DNA of 64,000 nt from Dorea_D sp963559605 (GCA_963559605.1 CAUWLL010000011.1:6510-70509); one strand, 5' to 3'. Positions 1 through 8,819 are shown, numbered from the stretch's first letter. Made by a program: numbers and translations. Notes: a model not told the origin generated them from the letters alone.

Positions 1-285
1 AACGTATTTATTGGAACCGTAGAAGGTGATGAAGCATTTTCAGCAGATACAATTATTAAAAATGTTGCAGAGGCAGGTTATACAAAAGTAGTACTACGTC
101 CTTTAATGGTAGTAGCAGGTGACCATGCTAATAACGATATGGCAGGTACAGAAGAAGATGCATGGTATGCAATGTTCACAGCATCAGGGAAATTCGAAAA
201 TGTAGACACACAGATTAAAGGTCTTGGTCAGATTGAAGCAATTCAGCAGATATATGTAGATCATACAGCAGCTGTATTAAAATAA
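1..285 (+). CDS. cbiK: Sirohydrochlorin cobaltochelatase CbiK, C-terminal part
   Basis: The window opens inside this gene; only the last 94 residues are present, ending at TAA 283-285. CbiK inserts Co2+ into sirohydrochlorin, the committing step of anaerobic B12 synthesis. The visible part has the block LRPLMVVAGDHANNDMAG, which in this family carries a metal-binding histidine, followed by EDAW and a C-terminal helix (QIEAIQQIYVDHTAAV) typical of CbiK/CbiX folds. It heads the corrinoid operon as far as the window shows. Whether a signal peptide is present (some CbiK proteins are exported) cannot be seen. Identification is good, but the missing N-terminal two thirds means length and location in the cell are unknown. 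Confidence 0.85.
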   Translation, partial: NVFIGTVEGDEAFSADTIIKNVAEAGYTKVVLRPLMVVAGDHANNDMAGTEEDAWYAMFTASGKFENVDTQIKGLGQIEAIQQIYVDHTAAVLK

Positions 286-296
286 TAGGGGGACGT

Positions 297-1196
297 ATGA
301 GGAAAACACACATTTCGATAATGGGGATACTAATATTAGCAAGTATTATATTCGGAGGATGTTCGGATAAGGACAGTGAAAAAGCGTCTGCGCCTGACGC
401 AGGCTTTGCTGTTTACAAAGATTCAGAAACAGAAACAGAAGAAAACGTATTGCCAGATGGAATTTATATGGCGGAGTTTGATACCGACAGCCCTATGTTT
501 CGCGTAAATGAAGCCCATGATGGTAAAGGGACGTTAACAGTGAAAGATGGGAAAATGACAATTCATATTTCACTTGGTTCTCAGAATATTGTAAACCTCT
601 ATCCGGGACTTTCGGAGGAGGCCAAGAAAGAAAATGCCATACTTTTAGAACCAACGTTGGATCGTGTTACGCATAGTGACGGATGGACAGATGAGGTATA
701 TGGTTTTGATATCCCTGTTCCGGCAATCGGAGAGGAATTTGATGTTGCCTTAATTGGGAAAAAGGGAAAATGGTATGACCATAAAGTAGTTGTTTCTAAT
801 CCACAGCTGTTAGATTCCACAGATACGTCTACAGTGAATGTTAAGGAAACACAGATCGATTTAGAAGATGGAAGTTATGCAATTGATATTATCTTTGAAG
901 GCGGGAGTGGAAAGGCTGAGATTTTATCGCCGGCCATTATTACGGTATCAGATAATGCGGTAATTGCTACTTTGAAGTGGAGTAGTCCGAATTATGATTA
1001 TATGATTGTTGGAGATGAAAAATATCTGCCGGTTAACAAAGAGGGAGATTCGGTATTTGAAATTCCTGTTACAGCTTTTGATGAAGCGATAAGTGTTATA
1101 GGTGATACTGTGGCAATGGGTAGACCACATGAGATCGAATATTCAATTACTTTTTGCTCAGACACAATAGAGGCGGTTAAAGTAGAGGATGAATAA
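297..1196 (+). CDS. Lipoprotein with two beta-rich domains, NEAT-like, in the B12 operon
   Basis: A 299-residue predicted lipoprotein: hydrophobic signal at residues 6-20 and lipobox cysteine at C22 (FGGC). After an acidic linker there appear to be two related domains, about residues 51-168 and 188-295. Each opens with 'DG.Y' and a beta-strand pattern and ends in an (F)DIPV- or FEIPV-type strand followed by a short tail. This layout recalls NEAT/iron-transport-associated domains that bind haem at the cell surface, but I cannot confirm the family. It starts 11 bases after cbiK behind a GGGGGA site, and its stop touches the next ATG (TAAATG), so it is co-expressed with the BtuF-like protein. 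A role in capturing a corrinoid, cobalt or tetrapyrrole at the membrane is an inference from context. Confidence 0.6.
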   Translation: MRKTHISIMGILILASIIFGGCSDKDSEKASAPDAGFAVYKDSETETEENVLPDGIYMAEFDTDSPMFRVNEAHDGKGTLTVKDGKMTIHISLGSQNIVNLYPGLSEEAKKENAILLEPTLDRVTHSDGWTDEVYGFDIPVPAIGEEFDVALIGKKGKWYDHKVVVSNPQLLDSTDTSTVNVKETQIDLEDGSYAIDIIFEGGSGKAEILSPAIITVSDNAVIATLKWSSPNYDYMIVGDEKYLPVNKEGDSVFEIPVTAFDEAISVIGDTVAMGRPHEIEYSITFCSDTIEAVKVEDE

Positions 1197-2399
1197 ATGA
1201 CAGGAAGAAAAAAGATAACAACAATATGCTGTTTGCTTTTGATAGGACTGCTTGGGCTATGTAGCTGTGGCAGTCCTTCTTCCGATTCTGTGGGAAATAC
1301 TTCATCCGATACAAGTGAGAAGTCCGCAGCATTGGAACAATCAGAAAGTATAGATGAGAATAGTGTAGAACTTGTATATGAAAGTAGCATGAAATTAAAA
1401 TATGCAGAGAATTTTTCTGTGGATTATTATGCTGGCGGTTATAAGATTTTAACGGTGATGGACGGGACAAAACTTTTGGTTGTTCCGGAGGGGAAAGCGA
1501 TTCCGAAAAATTTAGAAGAGGATATGTATATAATACAACAGCCTATAGAAAATCTGTATTTGGTAGCAACTGCGGTAATGGATATGTTTGACTCATTAGA
1601 TGCAGTCGATACCATCAGACTTTCTGGGCAAAAAGAAGGTAATTGGTATATTGAATCTGCAAATGAAGCGATGTCTAATGGCGATATGCTATATGCCGGA
1701 AAATATAATATGCCTGATTATGAGTTGATTGTTTCTGAGAATTGTTCTCTTGCCATCGAGAATATGATGATTTCTCATTCACCGGAGGTAATTGAAATGA
1801 TGAAGGATTTTGGGATACCGGTCATGATAGAGTATTCCAGCTATGAATCCCATCCTCTTGGCAGAGTGGAATGGGTTAAATTTTTTGGAGCATTAGTAGG
1901 AAAAGAAGCAGAGGCAGAAGAAGTGTTTGGAAAACAGGTGGCTATTCTGGAAAAAGTAACCACGGATGAAAAAACAAATCAGACGGTTGCATTTTTCTTT
2001 ATTACGTCCAATGGTTTGGTGCAGGTAAGACAAAGTTCAGATTATGTACCTAAAATGATTGAATTGGCAGGTGGCAAGTATATATTTGAGGATTTTGGAG
2101 ATCCTCAGTCAAGCCGTTCTACCATGAATATGCAGGTGGAAGAATTCTATAACAGTGCAAAGGATGTGGATTATATTATTTATAACAGTTCTATTGACGG
2201 TGGGGTGAATTCCATAGAAGAGCTATTGGATAAATGTGCTGTACTGGAAGATTTTAAGGCGGTACAAAATGGCAATGTGTGGTGCACTACGAATGATATG
2301 TATCAGCAGTCTATGTCTATTGGTTATTTGATTGAAGACATACATGCCATGCTTCAGGGGGGAGAAGCAGAAATGGAATACTTGTTTCGCTTAGAGTAG
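1197..2399 (+). CDS. ABC transporter substrate-binding lipoprotein, FecB/BtuF type
   Basis: A 400-residue lipoprotein (signal at about residues 6-22, lipobox LCSC with C24). The body matches the pattern of class III binding proteins: two lobes, with the first containing ISHSPEVIEMMKDFGIPVMI and the long linking helix region EWVKFFGALVGKEAEAEEVF, and the second VDYIIYNSS and an end similar to FKAVQNGNVWCTTNDMYQQS. These proteins feed FecCD/BtuCD permeases with siderophores, haem or cobalamin. The permease and ATPase genes follow directly. In a B12 operon the likely ligand is a corrinoid or a cobalt chelate, which is inference; ferric-chelate uptake is the alternative. Confidence 0.8.
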   Translation: MTGRKKITTICCLLLIGLLGLCSCGSPSSDSVGNTSSDTSEKSAALEQSESIDENSVELVYESSMKLKYAENFSVDYYAGGYKILTVMDGTKLLVVPEGKAIPKNLEEDMYIIQQPIENLYLVATAVMDMFDSLDAVDTIRLSGQKEGNWYIESANEAMSNGDMLYAGKYNMPDYELIVSENCSLAIENMMISHSPEVIEMMKDFGIPVMIEYSSYESHPLGRVEWVKFFGALVGKEAEAEEVFGKQVAILEKVTTDEKTNQTVAFFFITSNGLVQVRQSSDYVPKMIELAGGKYIFEDFGDPQSSRSTMNMQVEEFYNSAKDVDYIIYNSSIDGGVNSIEELLDKCAVLEDFKAVQNGNVWCTTNDMYQQSMSIGYLIEDIHAMLQGGEAEMEYLFRLE

Positions 2400-2411
2400 A
2401 GGAGGCATTAT

Positions 2412-3428
2412 ATGCAGCATAGTAGAAAAATAAGGTATATTATCGTGTTTCTTTTGCTTGGTAGTAGTGTACTTGGTTTTGCACTCATGAATGTTTGTAA
2501 GGGAACTGTGAAAATTTCCCTGGAAGATATTATGGTATCTATAGGTGGTCAGCAAATCAACAATGGCAAGATTCTGTGGGATATACGAATGCCCAGAACT
2601 ATGGCTGCGATGATTTTAGGAGGGGCATTGGCTTTGGCAGGATATTTATTACAGACCTTTTTTCACAATCCTATAGCAGGACCTTTTGTGTTAGGAATCT
2701 CTTCGGGAGCTAAAATGGTTGTAGCGCTTGTGATGGTTTTTTTGATGGGTCAGGCTATTAGAGTCAGTTCAGTGACATTGATTGCCGCCGCTTTTTTGGG
2801 TGCGATGATATCTATGGGATTTGTTCTTTTGATGTCTCGTAAGGTGAATAATATGTCCATGCTGGTAGTAAGTGGTGTGATGATTGGTTATATTTGTTCG
2901 GCTGTTACAGAGTTGGTAGTGACCTTCGCAAATGATGCAGAAATTGTAAACCTTCATAATTGGTCAAGGGGCAGTTTTTCCGGAATGACATGGGATAATG
3001 TATTTGTTATGGCAGTAGTGACAACAGTATCATTTATTATTGTCTTTTTTATGGCAAAGCCACTTTCTGCCTATCAACTAGGAGAATCCTATGCACAAAA
3101 TATGGGAGTGAATATTAGGCTCTTAAGAGTTGCTTTGGTTATTTTATCAAGTATTTTGGCTGCCTGTATTGTAGCGTTTGCAGGGCCTATTTCCTTTGTA
3201 GGGGTTGCGGTACCTCATTTGGTAAAAAGTCTTTTGGGAAGTGCAAAGCCGATTCTAATGATTCCGTCTTGTTTCCTTGGCGGAAGTGTATTTTGCTTAT
3301 TTTGTGATTTGTTGGCAAGAACTATGTTTGCTCCAACAGAACTTAGTATTAGTACTGTTACGGCGGTGTTTGGAGCTCCGGTAGTGTTGTGGATCATGAT
3401 AAGGCGAAGCAGGGGGAAGGTGGCGTAG
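2412..3428 (+). CDS. FecCD/BtuC-family ABC transporter permease
   Basis: A 338-residue membrane protein with about nine or ten hydrophobic segments. Family hallmarks are visible: the early block WDIRMPRTMAAMILGGALALAG, HNPIAGPFVLGISSGAK (the family's 'NPLA.P..LGvssGA'), and near the C-terminus FAGPISFVGVAVPHLVK, the cytoplasmic loop that contacts the ATPase. Length is normal for BtuC/FecC. It starts after an AGAGGAGGC site 12 bases past the binding-protein gene, and its stop TAG overlaps the GTG start of the ATPase gene. It should form a homodimeric channel with the following ATPase. Substrate is not set by sequence; the operon argues for a corrinoid. Confidence 0.9.
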   Translation: MQHSRKIRYIIVFLLLGSSVLGFALMNVCKGTVKISLEDIMVSIGGQQINNGKILWDIRMPRTMAAMILGGALALAGYLLQTFFHNPIAGPFVLGISSGAKMVVALVMVFLMGQAIRVSSVTLIAAAFLGAMISMGFVLLMSRKVNNMSMLVVSGVMIGYICSAVTELVVTFANDAEIVNLHNWSRGSFSGMTWDNVFVMAVVTTVSFIIVFFMAKPLSAYQLGESYAQNMGVNIRLLRVALVILSSILAACIVAFAGPISFVGVAVPHLVKSLLGSAKPILMIPSCFLGGSVFCLFCDLLARTMFAPTELSISTVTAVFGAPVVLWIMIRRSRGKVA

Positions 3429-4531
3429 TGAAATATTATTTCAAGACAGAGAGTTTAAGTGTAGGCTATCAGAAAAAGCCAATCATTAAAGATATCGAAA
3501 TTGGTTTGCAAAAGGGCGAAATATTGACCCTGATAGGTCCGAATGGTGCGGGGAAATCCACAGTTTTAAAAAGCATTGCAAAGCAACTGGCTCTCATTGC
3601 CGGAACAATTTATCTGGAGGAGCAGAGTGTGGAAAGGATGTCGGGGACAGAGTTGTCACAGAATATGGCGGTGGTATTGACGGAAAGACTACGAACGGAA
3701 ATGATGACTTGTGAAGATGTGGTGGCGACCGGAAGATATCCTTATACCGGACGCTTTGGTATTTTGTCTGAGGCGGATCGCCAGGTAGTAAAAGAAGCAA
3801 TGGAACAGGTGCATGTGACCGACATTAAGAATCAGGATTTTACTCGCATTAGTGATGGGCAGAGGCAACGAGTGATGCTCGCCAGAGCGATTTGCCAAGA
3901 ACCGGATATTATTATTTTGGATGAACCAACCTCTTTTTTGGATGTAAAGTATAAGTTGGAATTTCTCTCTATTTTACAGGAAATGAGGAAGAAAAAGGGA
4001 TTGACGGTGATTATGTCGCTTCATGAATTAGAACTTGCAGCCAGAGTTTCCGACAAAATTTTGTGTATTAATGGAACGTGTGTAGATCGATTTGGAAAAC
4101 CGGAGGAAGTGTTTGAGCAAGGGTACATATCAAAGTTGTTTTCTATTGCTTCAGGTAGTTTTGATGAAGAGAATGGAAGTATGGAATTAGAACCTACAAA
4201 GGGTGAAGCAAAGGTTTTTGTGATAGCAGGCGGTGGAACCGGAAGAAATGTGTATCGTAGATTACAGAGACAAGGGGTGCCCTTTATTACTGGGGTTTTA
4301 CTACAAAATGATCTGGACTATCCGGTAGCAAGGGCTCTGGCGACAGATGTGATTGCCACAAATACATTTGAACCAATTATGGAGGAACATATGCAGGAAG
4401 CAAGAAAAAAAATGACCTCCTGTGACAAAATTATCTGTTGTAAAGAAACTTTTGGAACGTTGGAGCAGGCAAATTTGGAATTGTTGAAATTTGCAAAAGA
4501 ATCCGGTAAGGAAATAGAAATGAGTTGTTAG
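3428..4531 (+). CDS. ABC transporter ATPase (FecE/BtuD type) with an extra C-terminal domain
   Basis: The start chosen is GTG 3428, which overlaps the permease stop and follows GGGGGAAGGTGG; a longer reading frame starts at 3389 but lies inside the permease gene. The 367-residue product has Walker A GPNGAGKST (37-45), the signature ISDGQRQR, Walker B IIILDEPTSFLD and a SLHEL switch histidine, so it is a full nucleotide-binding subunit for the preceding permease. The usual FecE/BtuD protein stops near residue 255-260. Here a further ~107 residues (261-367) begin with a glycine-rich strand-turn-helix, FVIAGGGTGRNVYRRL, and look like a small Rossmann-type domain. The function of this extension is unknown; sensing of a nucleotide or corrinoid precursor is a guess. 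Confidence 0.88.
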   Translation: MKYYFKTESLSVGYQKKPIIKDIEIGLQKGEILTLIGPNGAGKSTVLKSIAKQLALIAGTIYLEEQSVERMSGTELSQNMAVVLTERLRTEMMTCEDVVATGRYPYTGRFGILSEADRQVVKEAMEQVHVTDIKNQDFTRISDGQRQRVMLARAICQEPDIIILDEPTSFLDVKYKLEFLSILQEMRKKKGLTVIMSLHELELAARVSDKILCINGTCVDRFGKPEEVFEQGYISKLFSIASGSFDEENGSMELEPTKGEAKVFVIAGGGTGRNVYRRLQRQGVPFITGVLLQNDLDYPVARALATDVIATNTFEPIMEEHMQEARKKMTSCDKIICCKETFGTLEQANLELLKFAKESGKEIEMSC

Positions 4532-4556
4532 TGATGCAGAAAGGCATGAAGAAGTT

Positions 4557-6023
4557 ATGGCAAAGGTAATCATGGTACAGGGAACCATGTCTAATGCGGG
4601 CAAAAGCCTTTTAGCAGCCGGTTTGTGTAGGCTTTTTAAGCAGGATGGGTTTAGAGTGGCTCCTTTTAAATCTCAGAATATGGCGTTAAATTCCTTTATT
4701 ACATCGGAAGGATTGGAAATGGGCAGAGCGCAGGTTATGCAGGCGGAAGCAGCAGGAATCCCACCGATGGTATGTATGAATCCTATTTTATTAAAACCTA
4801 CCAATCATACAGGGTCACAGGTGATTGTAAATGGTGAGGTATTTGGGAATATGAGTGCAAGAGATTACTTTGGATTTAAGAAGCAATTGATTCCTGAGAT
4901 AAAAAAGGCTTTTAAAAAGTTGGAAGAATATGCGGATATTATTGTAATTGAAGGAGCGGGAAGTCCGGCGGAAATTAACTTAAAGCAGAATGACATTGTA
5001 AATATGGGAATGGCTGAAATGGTGGACGCGCCGGTTCTTTTAGTGGGAGATATTGACAGAGGCGGTGTGTTTGCACAGCTTTTAGGAACTTTGATGCTGC
5101 TTGAGGAAAAAGAAAAAAGGAGAGTAAAGGGACTTATTATTAATAAGTTTCGTGGGGATAAATCTATTCTTGATACGGGAATTGAAATGCTGGAAGAAAA
5201 GGGCAATGTTCCGGTGGTAGGAGTTGTACCATATATGGAATTGTCTCTGGAGGATGAGGATAGTCTGACGGAGAGATTTGATAGAAAAAGAGAAGGTTTA
5301 ATTAATATTGCTGTAATCCGATATCCCAGAATTTCCAATTTTACGGATTTTAATGTTTTTGAAAAAATGCCTGAAGTGACAGTGCGATATGTGACATCCA
5401 TTAGTGAATTACAGCATCCAGATATGATTTTCTTGCCCGGAAGCAAAAACACCATGGGGGATTTGAAGTGGATGCGTCAAAATGGTTTGGAAGCTGCTGT
5501 TAAGAAGTTGGCAGAAAATATTCCAGTGTTTGGAATTTGTGGTGGCTACCAAATGCTAGGCCAGGAGATTTCTGATCCAGAAGGCGTAGAAGAAGGTGGA
5601 CAAATGCGGGGGATGGAGCTACTCCCCGTGTCAACTGTACTGGTGACAGAAAAAAAACGTTGTCAGATCGAGGGGGAGATTGGAAGTTTAAGAGGACTGT
5701 TCCATAGACTTTCTGATTGCCCGTTCAAAGGATATGAAATACATATGGGAAGGACGGGAGCAGAAGAAAAGGTTGTAGTGACATCCGAGATGAATGAAAA
5801 TATTTACGGTTCCTATGTACATGGATTATTTGATGAAGGAATTATTGCACATATAATGGTACAGGCTCTTGCAGAGAAAAAAGGAATTAAGATAGAAAAT
5901 GGAGAGTTTGAGGATTATCAGGTTTTTAAGAACAAGCAGTATGACAAGTTGGCAGATACTTTGCGGATGTATCTAAATATGGAGGAAATTTATGAAATGC
6001 TTGGAGAAGCCCATCTGGAATGA
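4557..6023 (+). CDS. cbiP: Cobyric acid synthase CbiP/CobQ
   Basis: A 488-residue glutamine-dependent amidotransferase that amidates four side chains of adenosylcobyrinic acid a,c-diamide. The N-terminal synthetase part starts with the P-loop-like GTMSNAGKSLLAAGLCRLF and contains the family strings PFKSQNMALNSF, VIEGAGSPAEINL and GDIDRGGVFAQL. The C-terminal class I glutaminase part has the nucleophile FGICGGYQMLG and the partner histidine in GSYVHGLFD. Length is normal. It begins 25 bases after the ABC ATPase and its last 32 bases overlap cobT, which suggests coupled translation. Very secure. Confidence 0.96.
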   Translation: MAKVIMVQGTMSNAGKSLLAAGLCRLFKQDGFRVAPFKSQNMALNSFITSEGLEMGRAQVMQAEAAGIPPMVCMNPILLKPTNHTGSQVIVNGEVFGNMSARDYFGFKKQLIPEIKKAFKKLEEYADIIVIEGAGSPAEINLKQNDIVNMGMAEMVDAPVLLVGDIDRGGVFAQLLGTLMLLEEKEKRRVKGLIINKFRGDKSILDTGIEMLEEKGNVPVVGVVPYMELSLEDEDSLTERFDRKREGLINIAVIRYPRISNFTDFNVFEKMPEVTVRYVTSISELQHPDMIFLPGSKNTMGDLKWMRQNGLEAAVKKLAENIPVFGICGGYQMLGQEISDPEGVEEGGQMRGMELLPVSTVLVTEKKRCQIEGEIGSLRGLFHRLSDCPFKGYEIHMGRTGAEEKVVVTSEMNENIYGSYVHGLFDEGIIAHIMVQALAEKKGIKIENGEFEDYQVFKNKQYDKLADTLRMYLNMEEIYEMLGEAHLE

Positions 6024-7086
6024 TTATACAAGAGAAGGATTGAAAAAGTTGAAGGTCGATGAACCGGATGAGTTATACAGAAAAAAGGTATTGAAGAATT
6101 GGGATGCCATTGCAAAACCGTTAGATGGAATGGGAAGGTTTGAAACTTTGATTGCAAGGATAGGTGCGGTTATAGGAACGGAAGAGATTGATATTACTAA
6201 GAAGGCAGTAGTCATAATGTGTGCTGATAACGGAATTGTAGAGGCGGGGGTCAGTCAATCTGGGCAAGAAGTTACAGTGGCGGTAGCAAAAGCTATGGGA
6301 AAAGCCCAGTCTTGTGTAGGGCGAATGGCGAAGACAGTGGGAGCGGATATTATTCCGATAGACATTGGCATCAGTTCAAAAGAATCTATTCCGGGGGTTA
6401 TTTCCCAAAAAGTACGATGTGGCACCAGAAATTTTAGGAAAGAGGCGGCTATGACAGAAACAGAAGCCATACGCGCCATAGCGATAGGAATAGAGACAGC
6501 ATTCCAGTGTAAAAACAAAGGATACCAAATTCTTGCAGTAGGAGAATTAGGGATTGGCAATACCACGACCAGTAGTGCGGTTGCAGCGGCGTTGTTAAAG
6601 TGTGAAGTAGCGAAAGTGACAGGAAGAGGGGCAGGGTTAAATGATACCGGACTTGCCAGAAAGCAGAAGGTAATTGAAGAAGCAATTCAGAAATACGATT
6701 TGTACCATGCAGATGCCTTGACGATACTCTGGACAGTAGGAGGTCTGGATATTGCAGGTCTTGTGGGGCTCTGTATTGGTGGTGCAATGTGTCATCTGCC
6801 TATTGTTTTGGATGGAGTCATTAGTATGGTAGCTGCTTTATTGGCAGAACGATTGATTCCGGGGATCAAAGAGTATTATATTCCTTCTCATAAGGGAAAG
6901 GAACCGGCTATTGAAATGCTTACAAAAGAACTGGAACTGGAGCCTGTGATCGATGGGAATATGGCATTAGGTGAAGGAACCGGTGCAGTAATGATGCTTG
7001 CTTTACTGGATGTGACGTTGAGTATCTATCAGGGAAAAACAACATTTAATGAAATGAGGATAGAACAGTATGAAAGGCTGAGGTAG
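5992..7086 (+). CDS. cobT: Nicotinate-nucleotide--dimethylbenzimidazole phosphoribosyltransferase CobT
   Basis: A 364-residue enzyme that activates the lower-ligand base by transferring ribose phosphate from nicotinate mononucleotide to give alpha-ribazole phosphate. Diagnostic strings are LDGMGRFETL near the N-terminus, ADNGIVEAGVSQSGQEVT, GELGIGNTTTSSAV, GRGAGLNDTGLARK and the C-terminal MALGEGTGAVMML, whose Glu is the catalytic base in this family. The ATG at 5992 lies inside the end of cbiP but has a good GGAGG site 11 bases upstream, so the 32-base overlap is probably real. The identity of the base used (DMB or another) cannot be told from the sequence. Confidence 0.95.
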   Translation: MKCLEKPIWNDYTREGLKKLKVDEPDELYRKKVLKNWDAIAKPLDGMGRFETLIARIGAVIGTEEIDITKKAVVIMCADNGIVEAGVSQSGQEVTVAVAKAMGKAQSCVGRMAKTVGADIIPIDIGISSKESIPGVISQKVRCGTRNFRKEAAMTETEAIRAIAIGIETAFQCKNKGYQILAVGELGIGNTTTSSAVAAALLKCEVAKVTGRGAGLNDTGLARKQKVIEEAIQKYDLYHADALTILWTVGGLDIAGLVGLCIGGAMCHLPIVLDGVISMVAALLAERLIPGIKEYYIPSHKGKEPAIEMLTKELELEPVIDGNMALGEGTGAVMMLALLDVTLSIYQGKTTFNEMRIEQYERLR

Positions 7087-7635
7087 ATGTTAGTATTGAT
7101 TACAGGAGGAAGTGGAAGTGGGAAATCTGCTTATGCAGAGGATTATATTACGAAACTTTCTAAAGCTTGTAGAAAATATTATATTGCCACCATGCAGGTA
7201 TATGATGAGGAAGGGCAGGAAAAGGTATTCAGGCATCAAAAAATGCGGGCGGGTAAAGGGTTTATAACTATTGAGCAGCCAACAGATATTCATCAGGCTG
7301 CGGATAAAATGGAAAAGGGTACCGCCATGGAGAATGTCGGATTACTGGAATGTATGTCTAATTTGGTGGCAAATGAGATGTTCTGTGAGGGTGAGATGAG
7401 AGATTGCGCATTGGTAAATAAAAGTATTATTGGCGGAATAGAAGCGTTATTAAAAACGGTAAAGGATTTCATTATTGTTACGAATAATGTGTCTGAGGAC
7501 GGAATTATTTATGATGAAACAACCATGAATTATATCAGAATCCTGGGCTGTATCAATCAAGAACTGGCTAAGATGGCGGATAAAGTAATTGAGGTGGTGG
7601 CAGGGATCCCGATTATAGTGAAAGAAGGAAAATAA
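7087..7635 (+). CDS. cobU: Adenosylcobinamide kinase / guanylyltransferase CobU
   Basis: A 182-residue bifunctional enzyme of the nucleotide-loop assembly branch: it phosphorylates adenosylcobinamide and then makes the GDP derivative. The P-loop GGSGSGKS sits at residues 7-14, and the HQKMR block includes H50, equivalent to the histidine that takes the GMP group in known CobU. LLECMSNLVANEMF corresponds to the family's substrate-binding region. The ATG directly follows the cobT stop. A second, degenerate CobU-like gene lies after cobS (8421). Confidence 0.93.
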   Translation: MLVLITGGSGSGKSAYAEDYITKLSKACRKYYIATMQVYDEEGQEKVFRHQKMRAGKGFITIEQPTDIHQAADKMEKGTAMENVGLLECMSNLVANEMFCEGEMRDCALVNKSIIGGIEALLKTVKDFIIVTNNVSEDGIIYDETTMNYIRILGCINQELAKMADKVIEVVAGIPIIVKEGK

Positions 7636-7636
7636 T

Positions 7637-8404
7637 ATGCGTATTATAAAAGCAATGCTCATCGCATTTTCAATGTATTCTAAAATTCCTATGCCACAGT
7701 TTCAGTGGAAGGATGAGGATATGAAATATATGCTTTGTTTTTTCCCCTGGATAGGAGCAGTAATCGGTGGTTGTGTTTATCTATGGGGAATGATTTGTGA
7801 AAAATATGAAGTTAGTCTGTTATGTTATACCTTGGTAGGAACAGCAATACCTTTATTGGTTACAGGAGGATTTCATGTAGATGGATTTATGGATACCGTG
7901 GATGCTTTTTGTTCCTATCAGCTACGAGAGAAGAAACTGGAAATCTTAAAAGATCCCCATATTGGCGCATTTGCAGTTATCAGATTTAGTGCTTATGGGC
8001 TATTGTATATGGCTGCTTTTTCCGAAATACAGGACGGGAACTTATTACAGATTGTTTGTGCAGGTTTTTTCCTATCCAGATGTCTAAGTGGAATTAGTGT
8101 AGTATCATTTTCGTTAGCCAAAAAGGAAGGCTTGCTTTATTCTTTTGCTAGTAAGGCAGGGGAGGATATGGTGAAGAAATCACTGTATTTGCAGGGGGCC
8201 TTGTGTGTTCTGTTTATGCTATGGCGTTCTTTATTTGGAGGAATGATTGTGGCAGTAGTGGCGCTTGGTGTATTTGCGTATTACTATTATCGCAGTAAAA
8301 AAGAACTGGGTGGTATTACCGGCGATACGGCAGGATATTTTGTACTGATCTGTGAATGCAGTATGTTGATTGCAACAGCGGTAATAAATGTAGTTTGCAT
8401 GTAA
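7637..8404 (+). CDS. cobS: Adenosylcobinamide-GDP ribazoletransferase CobS
   Basis: A 255-residue membrane enzyme that joins adenosylcobinamide-GDP and alpha-ribazole (phosphate), the last assembly step. The motif GGFHVDGFMDTVDAF matches the Asp-rich metal-binding site of the family (HxDGxxDxxDA), and GDTAGYFVLICE near the C-terminus matches the second conserved acidic patch. Six or so hydrophobic stretches fit an integral membrane protein. It starts one base after cobU, with AAGAAGGAAA just upstream as a possible ribosome site. Confidence 0.94.
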   Translation: MRIIKAMLIAFSMYSKIPMPQFQWKDEDMKYMLCFFPWIGAVIGGCVYLWGMICEKYEVSLLCYTLVGTAIPLLVTGGFHVDGFMDTVDAFCSYQLREKKLEILKDPHIGAFAVIRFSAYGLLYMAAFSEIQDGNLLQIVCAGFFLSRCLSGISVVSFSLAKKEGLLYSFASKAGEDMVKKSLYLQGALCVLFMLWRSLFGGMIVAVVALGVFAYYYYRSKKELGGITGDTAGYFVLICECSMLIATAVINVVCM

Positions 8405-8420
8405 GGAGGAGGTGGATTAG

Positions 8421-8819
8421 ATGAAGTTGGTCATTGGTGGATACGCGCAAGGGAAATTAGATTATGTGCTTAATGGGAATAGGTTACAGGATTTTTGTAT
8501 TGCAGATGGTGAACTTCCTAATGTAGAACAATTGAAGGATGAAAAAAGCAATGGAAAAACAGTAATTGTGGATCACTTTCATGAGTGGATGAGAGCAAGT
8601 ATTAGGCAGGGTAAGAATGCAGAGCAGGAAATACTGGAATTTATAAGCAATGCTCCTAGTTGTATTGTGATCAGTGATGAGATTGGAAATGGAATTGTGC
8701 CCATAGACGGTTTTGAACGAGAATACAGAGAGCGAACAGGAAGGATTCTGGTAAGACTGGCGGAGCAGGCAGATGAGGTGGTGCGAGTGGTATGTGGAAT
8801 CGGTCAGAGGATCAAATAA
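8421..8819 (+). CDS. CobU-like protein with degenerate P-loop
   Basis: A 132-residue protein that resembles a short CobU. Its N-terminus, KLVIGGYAQGKLDYVL, aligns with the CobU start, but the P-loop GxxGSGKS is reduced to GGYAQGKL (residues 6-13), lacking the Ser/Thr after Lys, and the HxxxR guanylylation block is not evident. The C-terminal part (CIVISDEIGNGIVPIDGFEREYRERTG, then LAEQADEVVRVVCGI) follows the usual CobU ending closely, with the E-x-G-xG-(I/V)-P motif. It sits between cobS and cobC and shares 28 bases with the next gene. It could be a regulatory or scaffolding partner of CobU, or a kinase with altered nucleotide use. Function unproven. Confidence 0.7.
   Translation: MKLVIGGYAQGKLDYVLNGNRLQDFCIADGELPNVEQLKDEKSNGKTVIVDHFHEWMRASIRQGKNAEQEILEFISNAPSCIVISDEIGNGIVPIDGFEREYRERTGRILVRLAEQADEVVRVVCGIGQRIK

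Noticed and set aside
1..300. Cobalamin riboswitch at the operon
   Set aside because: The operon begins outside the window and none of the short intergenic gaps shows the B12-box.
3389..3427. Longer start for the ABC ATPase
   Set aside because: The added residues overlap the permease gene and have no ribosome site; GTG 3428 does.
4865..5455. A 196-codon open frame on the minus strand
   Set aside because: It lies wholly inside cbiP, has no ribosome site and its translation is low-complexity Ser/Leu/Ile-rich, as expected of an antisense shadow.
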